From Tenrec ecaudatus (lineage: Eukaryota; Chordata; Mammalia; Afrosoricida; Tenrecidae): DNA of 64,000 nucleotides. The notes beneath the pieces are model-generated. The model was not told where the DNA came from. It did not search any database and saw only the letters and a program-made list of their open reading frames with translations. This document shows, one piece after another, positions 43,355-53,155 of the stretch (within the stretch, counting starts at the first letter, position 1; each line of letters begins with the position of its first letter). Position numbers and translations under genes: made by a program. The stretch is taken from positions 70,986,494-71,050,493 of the forward strand of contig NC_134535.1 in assembly GCF_050624435.1 (NCBI RefSeq). The letters run 5' to 3'.

Positions 43355-45141
43355 ATTTTTATTGATATTCAATCCATCTCTGGAAGCTTGTTTTGGGCTG
43401 ATACCTTTAGTATAGCTGGGAAGTCTTCCTTTAGTACCATTAGTACTTGCTCATATGCTGCCTCCTGTTATGGTAGAATGTTGACCAGTTCTTTTTGGTA
43501 TAGTGACTGTATATTCTTTCCATCTTTTCCGGTGCTTCCTGCATCATTCAATAGTTTGCCCTTAGAATCTTTCAGTACTACAGTACCAAAACTTGAGGCT
43601 TGAGGTTTTTTTTCTTGAGTTCTTTCGGTTTAAGATAAACTGACTGTGTTCTTACTTTTGAGTTTTCTAATTCTACATCTTTGCATGTTTTATTACAGGT
43701 TTTGACTTTGTCTTCTTGAGCAGCCCTTTGAAATTTTCTATTCAACTCTGTGACTTCATTATTTCCCCCATTTCCTTTTGATACTCTGATTAAGAACAAG
43801 TTTCAGAGTCTCTTTATGACATCTAATTTGATATTTCCCCCACCCCGTCTTTTTAATGACCTTTGCTTTCTTCATGAATGATGGTCTTAATGTCCTCCCA
43901 TAGTTTATCTGGTCTTCTGTCATTAATGTTCAATGTGTGAAATATGTTCTTTAGATATCCCCAAAATCGGGTATGATAGATTCGGGGTTGTATTTCAGCT
44001 CTCATAGAGTTGTTCTAATTTTCCTCAGTTTTAACCTGAACTATATATGAGTAATTCATGGTTCATTCCACAGTCAACCCCGACCTCAGTTTAGCTGCTG
44101 ATATGAAAGTTCTCAATTTTCTCTTCCCACAGATGTAGATGTAGAAATTCAATGTCAATTTGATTTCTGTATGTTCTGGATATTCCATCTGAAGAAATCC
44201 ATGTACATAGTTGTCTTTTGTGTTTTTAAAAGTGGCATTTGCTATCGTGATCTCCAGCTTCATTCCTATCACCATGTCCATATTCTCCAACAACTGTTCC
44301 TTCCCCTTCATTTCCAACTTTTGCATTCCAATCGCCAGTAATTATCCATGCATTTAACTGCATATTTGATCCATTTTCAACCGAAGTCTTTGGGAGAATT
44401 TTACATCGCTAGCTTTTGTAGCTGGTGCATAAATTTGGATAACAGTTGTATTAATTGGATATCCTTGAAGGCAAATATAATCCTATCAGAGACAGTATTG
44501 TACCTTGAGATAGATTTTGCAATGTCCTGCTTGATAATGAATGCAATGCCATTCCTCTTGTTTGTTATTCTTGGTGTAGGAAATTATGATTATTTGATTC
44601 AAAATGGCCAATACCAATCCATTTCAACTCCCTAGTGCCTAGGGGATCAATCTTTATGAGTTCCATTTCTTTTTTGCCCTTTTCCAGTTTTCCACATTTT
44701 CCATGTTTCAATCACTAGCAGATTTTTTTGCAGTGTTTTCTTCTTTCCTTAATTTGGACCCATCATCAAATAAAGATACCGAAGGTTCCACTCCCACAGT
44801 GGTCACCCCCATCGTGTCACCATGCTCGACTCAATTCTGAGATGGAAGATGGTCTTCAGTTACATTTTGACCTCTGACATCTTTAGGCATCATCTCCAAC
44901 GATATTCTCATTCCATTCGTTAGACCCTCAGTATCTGATGATGTTTCAAAGCTATGCCTAAGGTTTTCAGTGACTGTCGCTCCCAAAGTGAGCACCTGAT
45001 GCATTCTTTGTTGTCTCTTCTTAGTCTGAAAGCTCTGCTGAAAGCTTAGGTGAGATTTTCTTCTGGCATGTGAAATATCAGTGACAGAGCTTCTGGTTTC
45101 ACTGCAACACACAGGCCATTATGGTACAACAAATTACCAGG
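43355..45141 (-). mobile_element. RTE LINE, 5' half only
   Basis: Antisense RTE from the RT entry (43365, ATTCAATCCATCTCTGGAAG) through the linker, endonuclease and 5' UTR, ending TGGTACAACAAATTACCAGG at about 45123. The frames 43578-43799 and 44063-44326 retain linker (LNRKFQRA-QEDKVK) and endonuclease (CGKRK-RTFISA-) segments. The catalytic RT core and 3' end are absent, which is unusual for a LINE, since these normally lose the 5' end. Confidence 0.85.
44063..44326 (-). pseudogene. RTE endonuclease domain fragment
   Basis: An 87-residue frame including KLEMKGKEQLLENMDMVIGM and, later, MEYPEHTEIKLTLNFYI-CGKRK. It corresponds to the GNWNAKVG-KEEG...TN-NQIDYICGKRRW part of the APE-like endonuclease of RTE elements. 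The catalytic D-x-N-A region upstream is lost, so it cannot nick DNA. It lies within the RTE copy 43355-45141. Confidence 0.75.
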
Positions 45142-45184
45142 CACATGGTATCTGTAATCCACAACCTTCTGCAAACCTAGTGCT

Positions 45185-45480
45185 CAGATTGCAAAATCTG
45201 ATGCCATTCTTTCCTCTGATCTTGGATTTTATTATGTGCATCCTTTGAGTTACACGGGCTGATGTGTTTCTCCCATATGGACGTAACTGGTACCACATTG
45301 AGATGCCTGCTTGTTTTAAGACAAACCTTTAAGACCTTGGCTGCTATTCTTTCTGAGAGTCCAGCATCATCTGATCTCTTCACTGCCCTTTGCTATAGTG
45401 CCTATATCTTCAGTTATCTCTCGATGAGGCAAGTATTGAGTAGGACCACTTCATAAGAACTAATTTTTCTTAGATTAAGG
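45185..45480 (-). mobile_element. L1 3' UTR segment, diverged
   Basis: Resembles the 250-base block at 10544-10795: GCTGATGTGTTTCTCCCATATGG, AACCTTTAAGACC, TGCTATTCTTTCTGAGAGTC and CTCTTCACTGCC occur in the same order. The gene-like frames here are incidental. Confidence 0.6.
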
Positions 45481-46640
45481 TTATAATTGTCAATAAGTAT
45501 CCCTGGTCACTTTAGACACTTCATTATCCTTTTATGGGGGAACATCAAGAATCATCTTCATGGGCATAAGGTAATTCTTTTGATATCATTAATTTAAACA
45601 ATGGTATAGAATTTAAAACAATTTATAAAAAGAAAGAATGCATATATAAGACAACTTTTTAGACCAAATGCATGGATTATTTACTTGTAGAGAATAAAAA
45701 TTAAGTAACTGGACACTATTTACAAAAAAATGAAAGCTGGTAATAGAGCAACATTTTCAATAATGCTCCTTTACAAAGGGAGAACTATGTCTGCTTGACT
45801 AGGCATACAAAAGTAAAATATCAAATGAAAATCTCAAATATGAAAATATCAAACATATGGGAGTCTCGAATCGCCAATAACTCTCATTAACTAAAGCTTA
45901 CCCTGAAGTATAAACAGAATATAACCTAGAACCTGAAGTTACATGACTTCAGAGGAAGGAAAGGACACCCTAAGCACAAAGATGATGTCTGTAATGTGAT
46001 CATCAAATACACATAGCTCTTCATCTCAAACCCCCCGCCATTTCTGAGACCTGCCATCGTCCTCAGGGCACGATTAATGTGCTGGAGTTGATCATTCATT
46101 TTAATGGCCACACAAAAGCTACAGTCTACCCTCAAAGTATGTGCCTTATTGTAAAAGTAATAAGCTCCAACTTCTGGTCAGGATCAACTTGACAGTGACA
46201 TGATACAACTTATGAGATCAGATACAATTCTTCTGTCGGGACAGTTTCCAATGCAGGTTGCTCTCCTGTTGTGCTCAGCTATGGCCACAGGCAAGCAGAC
46301 CTCCTCTTGAGGGTGTCCACCAGGGCTAAGTGTGACAGCTTATTAATTTTGCCAACAAATGCCTGTAGCCATCCCATTTTGCCAATAAGCCTTCTTCCCA
46401 AAGGCACTTAGTTCTCTCTTATCCTCTGGTTGGGAAACCCACTGTATCTTCTTTGCACTGGAATTCTGGTTTCTGTTCCTTCCATTGCTCCCGCTGTTCC
46501 TCCCCACTCCTGGGATCTACTGTGGTCGCCACCATTTCTTATCATCTCCAGTGAGGTTCACTGCACAGGGACCTTGGATCCAACAGGTGTCCTCCACTCC
46601 AGGATCTTCTTGATGGGAGTGACATCGCCTCACATAACTT
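45481..46640. other. Unassigned, no gene seen
   Basis: About 1.2 kb. The part at 46170-46640 is GC-richer with several short frames, but none has a family I recognise. An old LTR is possible. Confidence 0.4.
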
Positions 46641-46872
46641 GCCATCAGGAGGGACTAGTTCCTGGAAAGGAACCCCATGCTTGCTAAAGTAGAGAGGGCG
46701 AGTGCAAAAGGAAACTCTTCAATGAAACAGAATGGCACAGTAGCTGCAACAGTGCTCTCAGGCATCCATTATGGGGGTGCTACAGGACTGAGGACTGCTT
46801 TGTCCTGTTTCATATGGGACTGCTTTGAGCAGAAACTGGTTGGATGGTACCTAACAACAACACAACATGCAC
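46641..46872 (+). mobile_element. RTE 3' end fragment
   Basis: CAGGAGGGACTAGTTCCTGG, CACAGTAGCTGCAACAGTGC, GGACTGAGGACTGC and TGGTACCTAACAACAACACA: the last 230 bases of RTE in plus orientation. Confidence 0.82.
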
Positions 46873-47967
46873 CCCCTCTGTAGTTAACAGTCACTTAGTG
46901 TGTACATTCATTGAGCAATTTACCCAATAGCTTAATTCTATAGGGTACTTTTACTCAGGCTGTGTGTGTGTAAATCCTTGTCAGACTGTGACACAGCCGG
47001 GCCTTTTGGACGGAATCATCAATGTGGCGTTTGAACAGTAAAGAGCAAAAGCAATGCTCCTGCCGTTCTCCATAGTTTACACCTCTCAAAATAGGCAGTT
47101 GCAGTCATTACCGTCAACAATGAGTTCATCCTAGTTATCATCGAATATTAGTATCATTAGGAAGAAAAGTTTTCTATTTTGTTTCTGCTTAATATGTTGC
47201 TATAAATATCATGTTTAAGATAAATTTCTCCCATATTTGAAAATGTACCAGGTGTCTCTTGTGCCCTATGTAGATAATTCCAAGAATCTTTTTTTATCCC
47301 CCGTTTCTGGAATAGCAAAATGACATGTTAATTTCATACCTTTTCTTCCTGTGACATAAAATAATACATTTTTCCAAGGACACCTGTTGTTTTTTGGTGG
47401 GAAATGGTATTTGGAGCTTTTCATTGAGAAGTGCAGCGGAACTGAGTGTGTATAGTTGTGCAGCCTTCGTATTTCACACATCAAGTTCATGCTCCTCAGT
47501 GCAAACAAAAATGAATAATGAGTTCCTACTAATATGTTCAAATCAGATGTAACATTTACTTTACTTAACTAATTGTTTTGCTTATTTTACCTCAATACCA
47601 ACAGTTACTTTGATTGAGATATATTACAATAAACACATTTAGATCACAAAATACACATGTAAACTTTAAAAATAATAAGACTGAATCAATTGTAAAATTT
47701 CTTGGTTCTCAGTTGTTTGTTAGTATTCTTAGGGTATATTGCACCGGAAGCACAGTTAAATATTTTTTCAATGTTTTGAAACATTCTGGTTTGTATAGTT
47801 CTGCCATCAACTTGATGTATGATTCAGTTAATTTATTTAAAGAGTTGATTTCCTTTTCTATATTGTCAGCATTGCTTCTTTTCATTAGGTGACATGCACG
47901 TTTCCCTGGTTTCTAAGTAAAGGTTATCGGGAAATTCCAGTTAGAGGGATTCAGATGTAACGTGGAC
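46873..47967. other. Unassigned, no gene seen
   Basis: About 1.1 kb. Frames at 47266-47541 (-) and 47614-47892 (+) reach about 90 codons but show no motif or family. Confidence 0.45.
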
Positions 47968-48155
47968 CCCCTGGTGGTGTGCTAGCTTGACTGCTGCCTG
48001 CAAGGTCGGCCGCTGGGAGATATGCTGTGGCCTGCCGGGAAGAGCGTGGCCATTGCTCCGGGAAGATTACAGCCCAGAGAACCACGGCAATGTTCCTGGT
48101 ACAGAAGGTAATGGGAGCAGAAGATTGACTCGAATGTACCAAACAACAGCTTCGT
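47968..48155 (+). mobile_element. AfroSINE
   Basis: CCCCTGGTGGTGTGCTAGCTT (head with box A-like GTGGTGTG), GCAAGGTCGGCCGCTGGGAG (box B region shortened) and ATTACAGCCCAGAGAACCAC, ending TGACTCGAATGTACCAAACAA. It is GC-rich and less eroded in the head. Confidence 0.72.
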
Positions 48156-48744
48156 GTCAGCCTTTCACCTTGTTCCCTCCTTATACATAACCGTTTTATT
48201 AACATTTTATTCATTACTGCACTATTTCTCTTACATCATCTATGCAAAACATATATCCAGCCGGCGGCAGACACTGAGGAGAACAGGGATGGTTTCCCTG
48301 CCAAGCCACGTTGTTTTTTCTCCTTGAAGGATGTGCGTCCCCTGAGGAGAAAGAAATACATGCTTTGTTGACTTGTGAGAGACCAATAATGTTAGTCTAG
48401 CTCAAACTTCTCCTTTGCAAATAAGTAATCTGTATCTTTTCTTCTCAGACGCAGTTTAAAAGCCAAGCTTTACACCCATCTGCGCAACGAAATTATCCTC
48501 AAATGTTCAAGTCAATATTGTGTAGTATCTTGTTTAAACATTTAAACTCCTCGCATCTTCAGGATGTGCAAAAATTGCTTTGAATGTAAAATCACTAAAC
48601 AATTACAAACTTATTTTGTAGACAACTGTATTATTTATAATTAGCTTGTTCACACTTAAAACTTGAAAGCCTTTCAATGTAAAAGATCAAGGTGAATAAT
48701 AAATATGTCCGTAAATCACTTTTTATTCAACTAGCATTACTCAC
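48156..48744. other. Unassigned
   Basis: About 590 bases, no element or gene recognised. Confidence 0.45.
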
Positions 48745-48960
48745 CCTCAAAACAAACTCATTGCCAGCATGTTGGTGCCTGCGCATAAAGACTCTAGAAC
48801 AAAGCCGAACCGCCCTTGCGCGTTTCCAAGCCTGTACTTTTCTACAGGAGCAGAAGAAGCCACATCTGCTCCCCTGGGAGCAGCTGACGGATGGATTTGA
48901 ATTGCCAGTCGAATGGTCAGTGGCCCAACATTCAGAACTACTCCCTTAGCACCCCATCAT
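48745..48960 (-). mobile_element. AfroSINE-type SINE
   Basis: CTCATTGCCAGCATGTTGGTG at the left (tail complement), CACATCTGCTCCCCTGGGAG in the middle, then GATTTGAATTGCCAGTCG and CTTAGCACCCCATCATTTCC at the right (head complement). Confidence 0.72.
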
Positions 48961-49985
48961 TTCCCCCTACTTAAGGTCATTTAAATGTATTAGCTGAGTA
49001 TGATATTGCTTTATGATCTGTATAAAAGGGTTGTATGAGTTTCAAATATTACTACTATCAAGTGGACTTTTACTATAACAAAACCCATGCATTTTAGAAA
49101 ATCTTGTTCCTAAACCTATGAGAAGAAAATTTTTTTTCCAAACATTATATTTACACATTAGAAAATAATTTAATCAAAGCCAGGAGACATTTTTGAAATA
49201 TAAAAATGTTTTCAATGTTATCAACATATTAGCAATGATTTTATTCATTACATTAACATGTTTCAATTCTATATGTTTTATGGCAGGTCATTCCCATCAG
49301 TCATCACGTTATTACTTTGGGGCTGCTTCCCCCTACAATTAATTAAGTCAGTTTCCCCCCTTATGCCTCACTGCTGAAACATGCATCGTGATCCTTGATG
49401 AACTTACTCTCTGGATCCCAGATACATTTATAAACATCGATTAAGGTAGATAAATTTTGTTGTAGGAAATATGATTCACCGTTATCTTTGAGTGTTTCCC
49501 AACCAATTCTTATTAGTAGCTGTGTGATTTTTCCTATTGCTCATGTATATGATTATTCACATATGTTCTTATATTTTCGATTTAAATTTTAAAGTAATGA
49601 AATTGTCTATTATGAGTATAAGGAAAATAAAAAATGCAAACACTAACTTCCCATGAATTAAAGGTGGTGAAAAATGAATACTTCCAGAAAACCTTTCTCA
49701 AAAATTCATTGAGCTCATCAGGACTACCTATTGTATAGTTTACACATAACAAAATAGAACTTGGGAAGTTAGAATTTAGCAAAGAGAAGGATCTTTATCT
49801 CTGGTAAACCAGAGATCATTTTTAGATGTTATGTGATTTGAATCATACTGAGTCACTAATGGCAAACTCGTTATCTTTTAGAGCCCTTTTTGCTTTCCTT
49901 CTGGGCCTATTGAGATATTTTAAATTTGTTATAATGTACTATTAACACTGGTACAAGCCAAAAAATATTGTAAAGAAGAAGAAAA
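48961..49985. other. Unassigned AT-rich stretch
   Basis: About 1.0 kb, nothing recognised. Confidence 0.5.
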
Positions 49986-50190
49986 CAATCCATCACTGTT
50001 AATTTGATTCCAACTCCTGGTGACACCAGGTGCTTCTACAGGAGAAGGATAAAACTGAAGGACATAGGTCTGACGGAGGCTGCTATCTCACAGATGTGGA
50101 TCACCAGACCTTTTTTCTCTGGTACTGCTTGATGTGTTTGAACTGCCAACCTTTCATTAGCAGTCAAACACTCAAGGAAGCCTAAGACCT
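49986..50190 (-). mobile_element. AfroSINE
   Basis: AACAATCCATCACTGTTAATTTGATTCC begins the tail complement; GTTTGAACTGCCAACCTTTC and AGCAGTCAAACACTCAAGG complete the head complement. Confidence 0.75.
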
Positions 50191-50332
50191 CCCTAAGACC
50201 AAACAGGGAAAAACGTGGGCTTCAGGATAAGGTTATGTCTAATGGCATTACTTAGTTTTGTTTGTTTGTTTGTTTTCATGTAACATTCTAGTTAAGAAAG
50301 CTAAAATTGCTTTCTTTGTAAGATAAAACTGT

Positions 50333-50648
50333 AATAGGTTGGTTTTATATCAAGTGGGCTGGGTCAGGGTTGTAGTAATTGAGCAGTTGAGGCCTGCACC
50401 AGGATGTGATCTAACATCATGTAAACAGCTCCATGATGGAATCTGCTATGTGTAGTCAAGACGTTGCAAGAGGATTGGGAGGAATACAGCCTCCTTTCCC
50501 AGATCACCAACCTGCAGCAATAGAAAAGGAGTTTCTGTAAGGATGTGGCCTACTCCTATTTAAGCACACTCTGTCGGAAGGCTTCTCTCTCTTCTTGCTG
50601 GCTTGCATCCTGTATCTGGCTCATCAAAAAGCAAGCAAACAAATAAAT
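50333..50648. mobile_element. LTR- or MER-like interspersed repeat, left part (tentative)
   Basis: ATCAAGTGGGCTGGGTCAGG, GATGTGATCTAACATCATG and GTAAGGATGTGGCCTACTCC recall an afrotherian interspersed repeat, probably an LTR (a TATTTAAG box-like motif lies near 50559). An AfroSINE splits it and the right part follows. Confidence 0.42.
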
Positions 50649-50649
50649 A

Positions 50650-50848
50650 AACATACTGCCATTGAGTTGATTCCAACTCATATTGAGGCTATAGGACAGG
50701 GTATAATTGCTCCTGTGGGTTTCCTTGAGTGTAACTGTTTTTGGAAGTCGAAAACTTCATCTATCTCCCATGGTGAAGCTAGCAGTTTTGAACCCTTGAC
50801 CTTGTGGTTAGAAGTGCAGCATGTAACCACTATGCCACCTCACCCAGG
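50650..50848 (-). mobile_element. AfroSINE nested in the LTR-like repeat
   Basis: CTGCCATTGAGTTGATTCC, GCTATAGGACAGGGTATAATTGC, CTTGACCTTGTGGTTAG and AACCACTATGCCACCTCA: a well-preserved complement of AfroSINE, tail to head. Confidence 0.92.
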
Positions 50849-51018
50849 AAGCTATCAGTAGCCAGCCATATTGGCTGCCAACCTTGGATTCATTTGACCC
50901 ATAGATTGGAGCCAGATTGAACATTACCACTTTGAACAAATGTGTGGGCTACTTTCTTGATATAAAACTCGTTTCATATATGCCACTGGCTTTGCTTCTC
51001 TAGAGAACTCATCTAAAT
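50849..51018. mobile_element. LTR- or MER-like interspersed repeat, right part (tentative)
   Basis: Continues after the AfroSINE and ends CTTTGCTTCTCTAGAGAAC at about 50989-51007, a terminus style also seen at 62099-62118. Confidence 0.4.
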
Positions 51019-51039
51019 ACAAAACCAAATCGAAATCAT

Positions 51040-51182
51040 TGCCATCACGTTGATTTTCAACATGGGACACTTTCACAGGTACAGACATCCTCCCCATTGC
51101 CCTGCAGAGTGGCTGGTAGGTTTGACCAGACTTCGCGGTTAACTGTCCACCACTCAGTGCTACAGGGGTGCCTTCCCTTTAT
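51040..51182 (-). mobile_element. AfroSINE, partial
   Basis: TTGCCATCACGTTGATTTTC, then CACTTTCACAGGTACAGACA, GCGGTTAACTGTCCACCAC and GCTACAGGGGTGCC: complement of tail and head with an internal deletion. Confidence 0.65.
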
Positions 51183-51294
51183 GCATACTAGCAATGCGCT
51201 GCTCTGAAGATTAATGGATGTTAAACTTGTAACTGGCTTGTGGTAGACACTGTAAATTGAGTACTCCAATTATATTCACACAAAGCCAACCTCT

Positions 51295-51400
51295 TTTTCT
51301 CTTGATTTCTGTATTATTTTTCTATTTCTATTTAACAATTCTTCACAAAAGTAGAAGCTTAAAACAGCACCCAATATGCTTCCATTTTCTGTGAGTCAAA
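51295..51400 (+). mobile_element. MLT1-like LTR fragment
   Basis: TTTCTATTTAACAATTCTTCACAAA, TAGAAGCTTAAAACAGCACCC, then TTTTCTGTGAGTCAAAAGTC resembles the conserved start of mammalian MLT1 (MaLR) LTRs (AACAAATTACCACAAAC-TAG-GGCTTAAAACA...TCTGTGGGTCAG). It breaks at a coding-like segment. Confidence 0.55.
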
Positions 51401-51610
51401 AGTCTCGAACTTAGCCCACTGGCTGGCTGGGGTCTGTTTTTTCACAGGCACGATCTTTAGGGCCGTTTGCTTAAGGGACAGCCTCAGGAGAAAGTCAGTG
51501 ATCTCAGACTCCTCGATGGGCCGGGAGAATAGAGAGATCTCCTCACTTGGTAACAGGGAGCCACCACTTGTCTTCAGGGTGGCCTCCGTGAGCTCCATGG
51601 CCAGGACCTG
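51400..51610 (-). pseudogene. RPS2: RPS2 (uS5)-like processed pseudogene fragment
   Basis: On the minus strand the frame ending at 51359 contains [20 protein letters not shown], then [20 protein letters not shown] and a short RFKAF-like end. This matches the [20 protein letters not shown]...LKIMPVQKQTRAGQ part of small ribosomal subunit protein uS5 (RPS2), residues roughly 85-135 of about 290. The matching region is intronless. The 5' part before it is too diverged to follow, and the 3' part is missing because the sequence passes directly into an MLT1-like LTR at 51400. Several residues invariant in RPS2 are changed. Dead fragment. Confidence 0.62.
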
Positions 51611-51904
51611 GCACTCTCAGGGCCAAGCCGAGGCCACGGAATTCCTGCCTCCAGCGCCCTGGGCCTCCAGGACACACGCTGCACATGTGTCCTCCACCAT
51701 CTGGTGTTTCTTTGGAGAAGATTAGTTTTGTTTGTTGTTGTTGTGGTTTTTAATTTTATAACATATACATCAATATAAAATTTTATGAAATGTAAAATAC
51801 TAATTTTTAATTAAAAATAAGTTTTGAAGTTGTTTTCCCTTGACCCAGGTAAAGAATGAAAGTCAAATGGGAGATGCCAAGGCGGAAGCATCATTCTTTA
51901 TTCC
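51611..51904. other. GC-rich segment then AT-rich spacer
   Basis: 51611-51720 is GC-rich and may be a diverged upstream part of the RPS2-like retrocopy. After that the sequence is AT-rich and unassigned. Confidence 0.35.
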
Positions 51905-52100
51905 ATGTGACTTGTGGTCGTGGTTGTTGCTCTTGAGTCAATTACAACTCGTGGTCACTTCACATGTGCAGAGCAAGACGGCTCCGCAGGGTTCTCACAG
52001 CTGTGGCTTTTTAGAAGCAGATAGCAAGGTAGGTTTTCGAGGGTCCTCGAAGTGGGTTCAAACTTTTCAGGTTCTACCCACGTACTTAACAGGTTGTCCC
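51905..52100 (-). mobile_element. SINE with AfroSINE/RTE-like tail, diverged
   Basis: GGTTGTTGCTCTTGAGTCAATT, then GCAGGGTTCTCACAGCTGTGGC, TTTTAGAAGCAGATAGCAAG and GGTTCAAACTTTTCAGGTTC, in the order tail, middle, head of a SINE on the minus strand. Confidence 0.6.
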
Positions 52101-52754
52101 ACTCCAGGATTCCCTTTGTGCGGCTCATTGAGACATTTTGCAGATGCCCTTTCAAATCAGGAAGGAGCAACATGAAGACCTGCAGGTGGTTCCATTTCCA
52201 AACAGTTAATCCAAGTCTAACGAGAAAAAGAAGGATGCACATGAGTACTTTACAGAATCAGGAATGGAAATGTTAGTGTAAATCATACAATGGCAGCCAG
52301 GCTAAAGAGCTACTCAACTTTCATTGTATGAAAAGTATTTTCCAAAACACTAAAAAAGAAAACCCATTACCAACATGAACATGAGATGAAACAGAAATTA
52401 GGGAATACGGCATTAGTAGAATTAAATATTGAAGGCGCACAACATCAACATAAAGGAAATTTAAAATATATGTTCAAGTAATAAATGTGTAGGTATTTAT
52501 AACTGCATAGGCAAATAATACATGAACAATAATGTGAAGTGATATGAGGTAATTAACAAACCAACAGACCCACAAATCATATTGCAAAATCTTTACATGG
52601 CTCTAGTAGAATACTGAGATAAAGTAGATAAAAAAAATTAGTAAGCATTTAGAGTATTTGAAAAATGAAACCAGTAATCTTACTGAATGATGTGCCACAA
52701 CCAAGTAGAGTTTAGAAATTATTAGTTAATAAGCATATATTAATATTGTTTTCA
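52101..52754. other. Unassigned AT-rich stretch
   Basis: About 650 bases, nothing recognised. Confidence 0.45.
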
Positions 52755-53155
52755 GATACTGTTAGGTTGCTTCTGACTTAGAGTGGCTTTATGTTCATCA
52801 GAGGAAAACACCCTCGTGCCAGCCTCACGCTTGTTGCTATGTTAGAACCCACCGCTGCAGCCACCGTGTTAGTCAACCTAGGGAAGGGTCACTCGGTGCC
52901 CTCTGCTTTACCAAGCATCACATCCTCGCCAGAGACCTAGTTCTCCTAGCAGTAGGTCCAAAGTGCACAAACCCAAACAGCACTGTCCTCGATGCTAAGG
53001 GATGTTCTAACTGTGCATCTCCTCAGACACATCTGTTTATGCTCCTGGAAGGGCGTGATGGATTCAGGACTGTTCGCCAACGCCATAACTTACAGGTATC
53101 AATTCTTATTCTTCCTTATTCATTGTGCAGCTTTCACACGAGGTGATAAAAAATT
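52755..53155 (-). mobile_element. RTE 3' end fragment
   Basis: GTTAGGTTGCTTCTGACTTA, then CCACCGCTGCAGCCACCGTG, CATCACATCCTCGCCAGAGA and TTCATTGTGCAGCTTTCACA: complement of the RTE tail and C-terminal coding part. Confidence 0.85.

Noticed and set aside
48692..48949. 85-codon plus-strand frame
   Set aside because: Covered by a minus-strand SINE.
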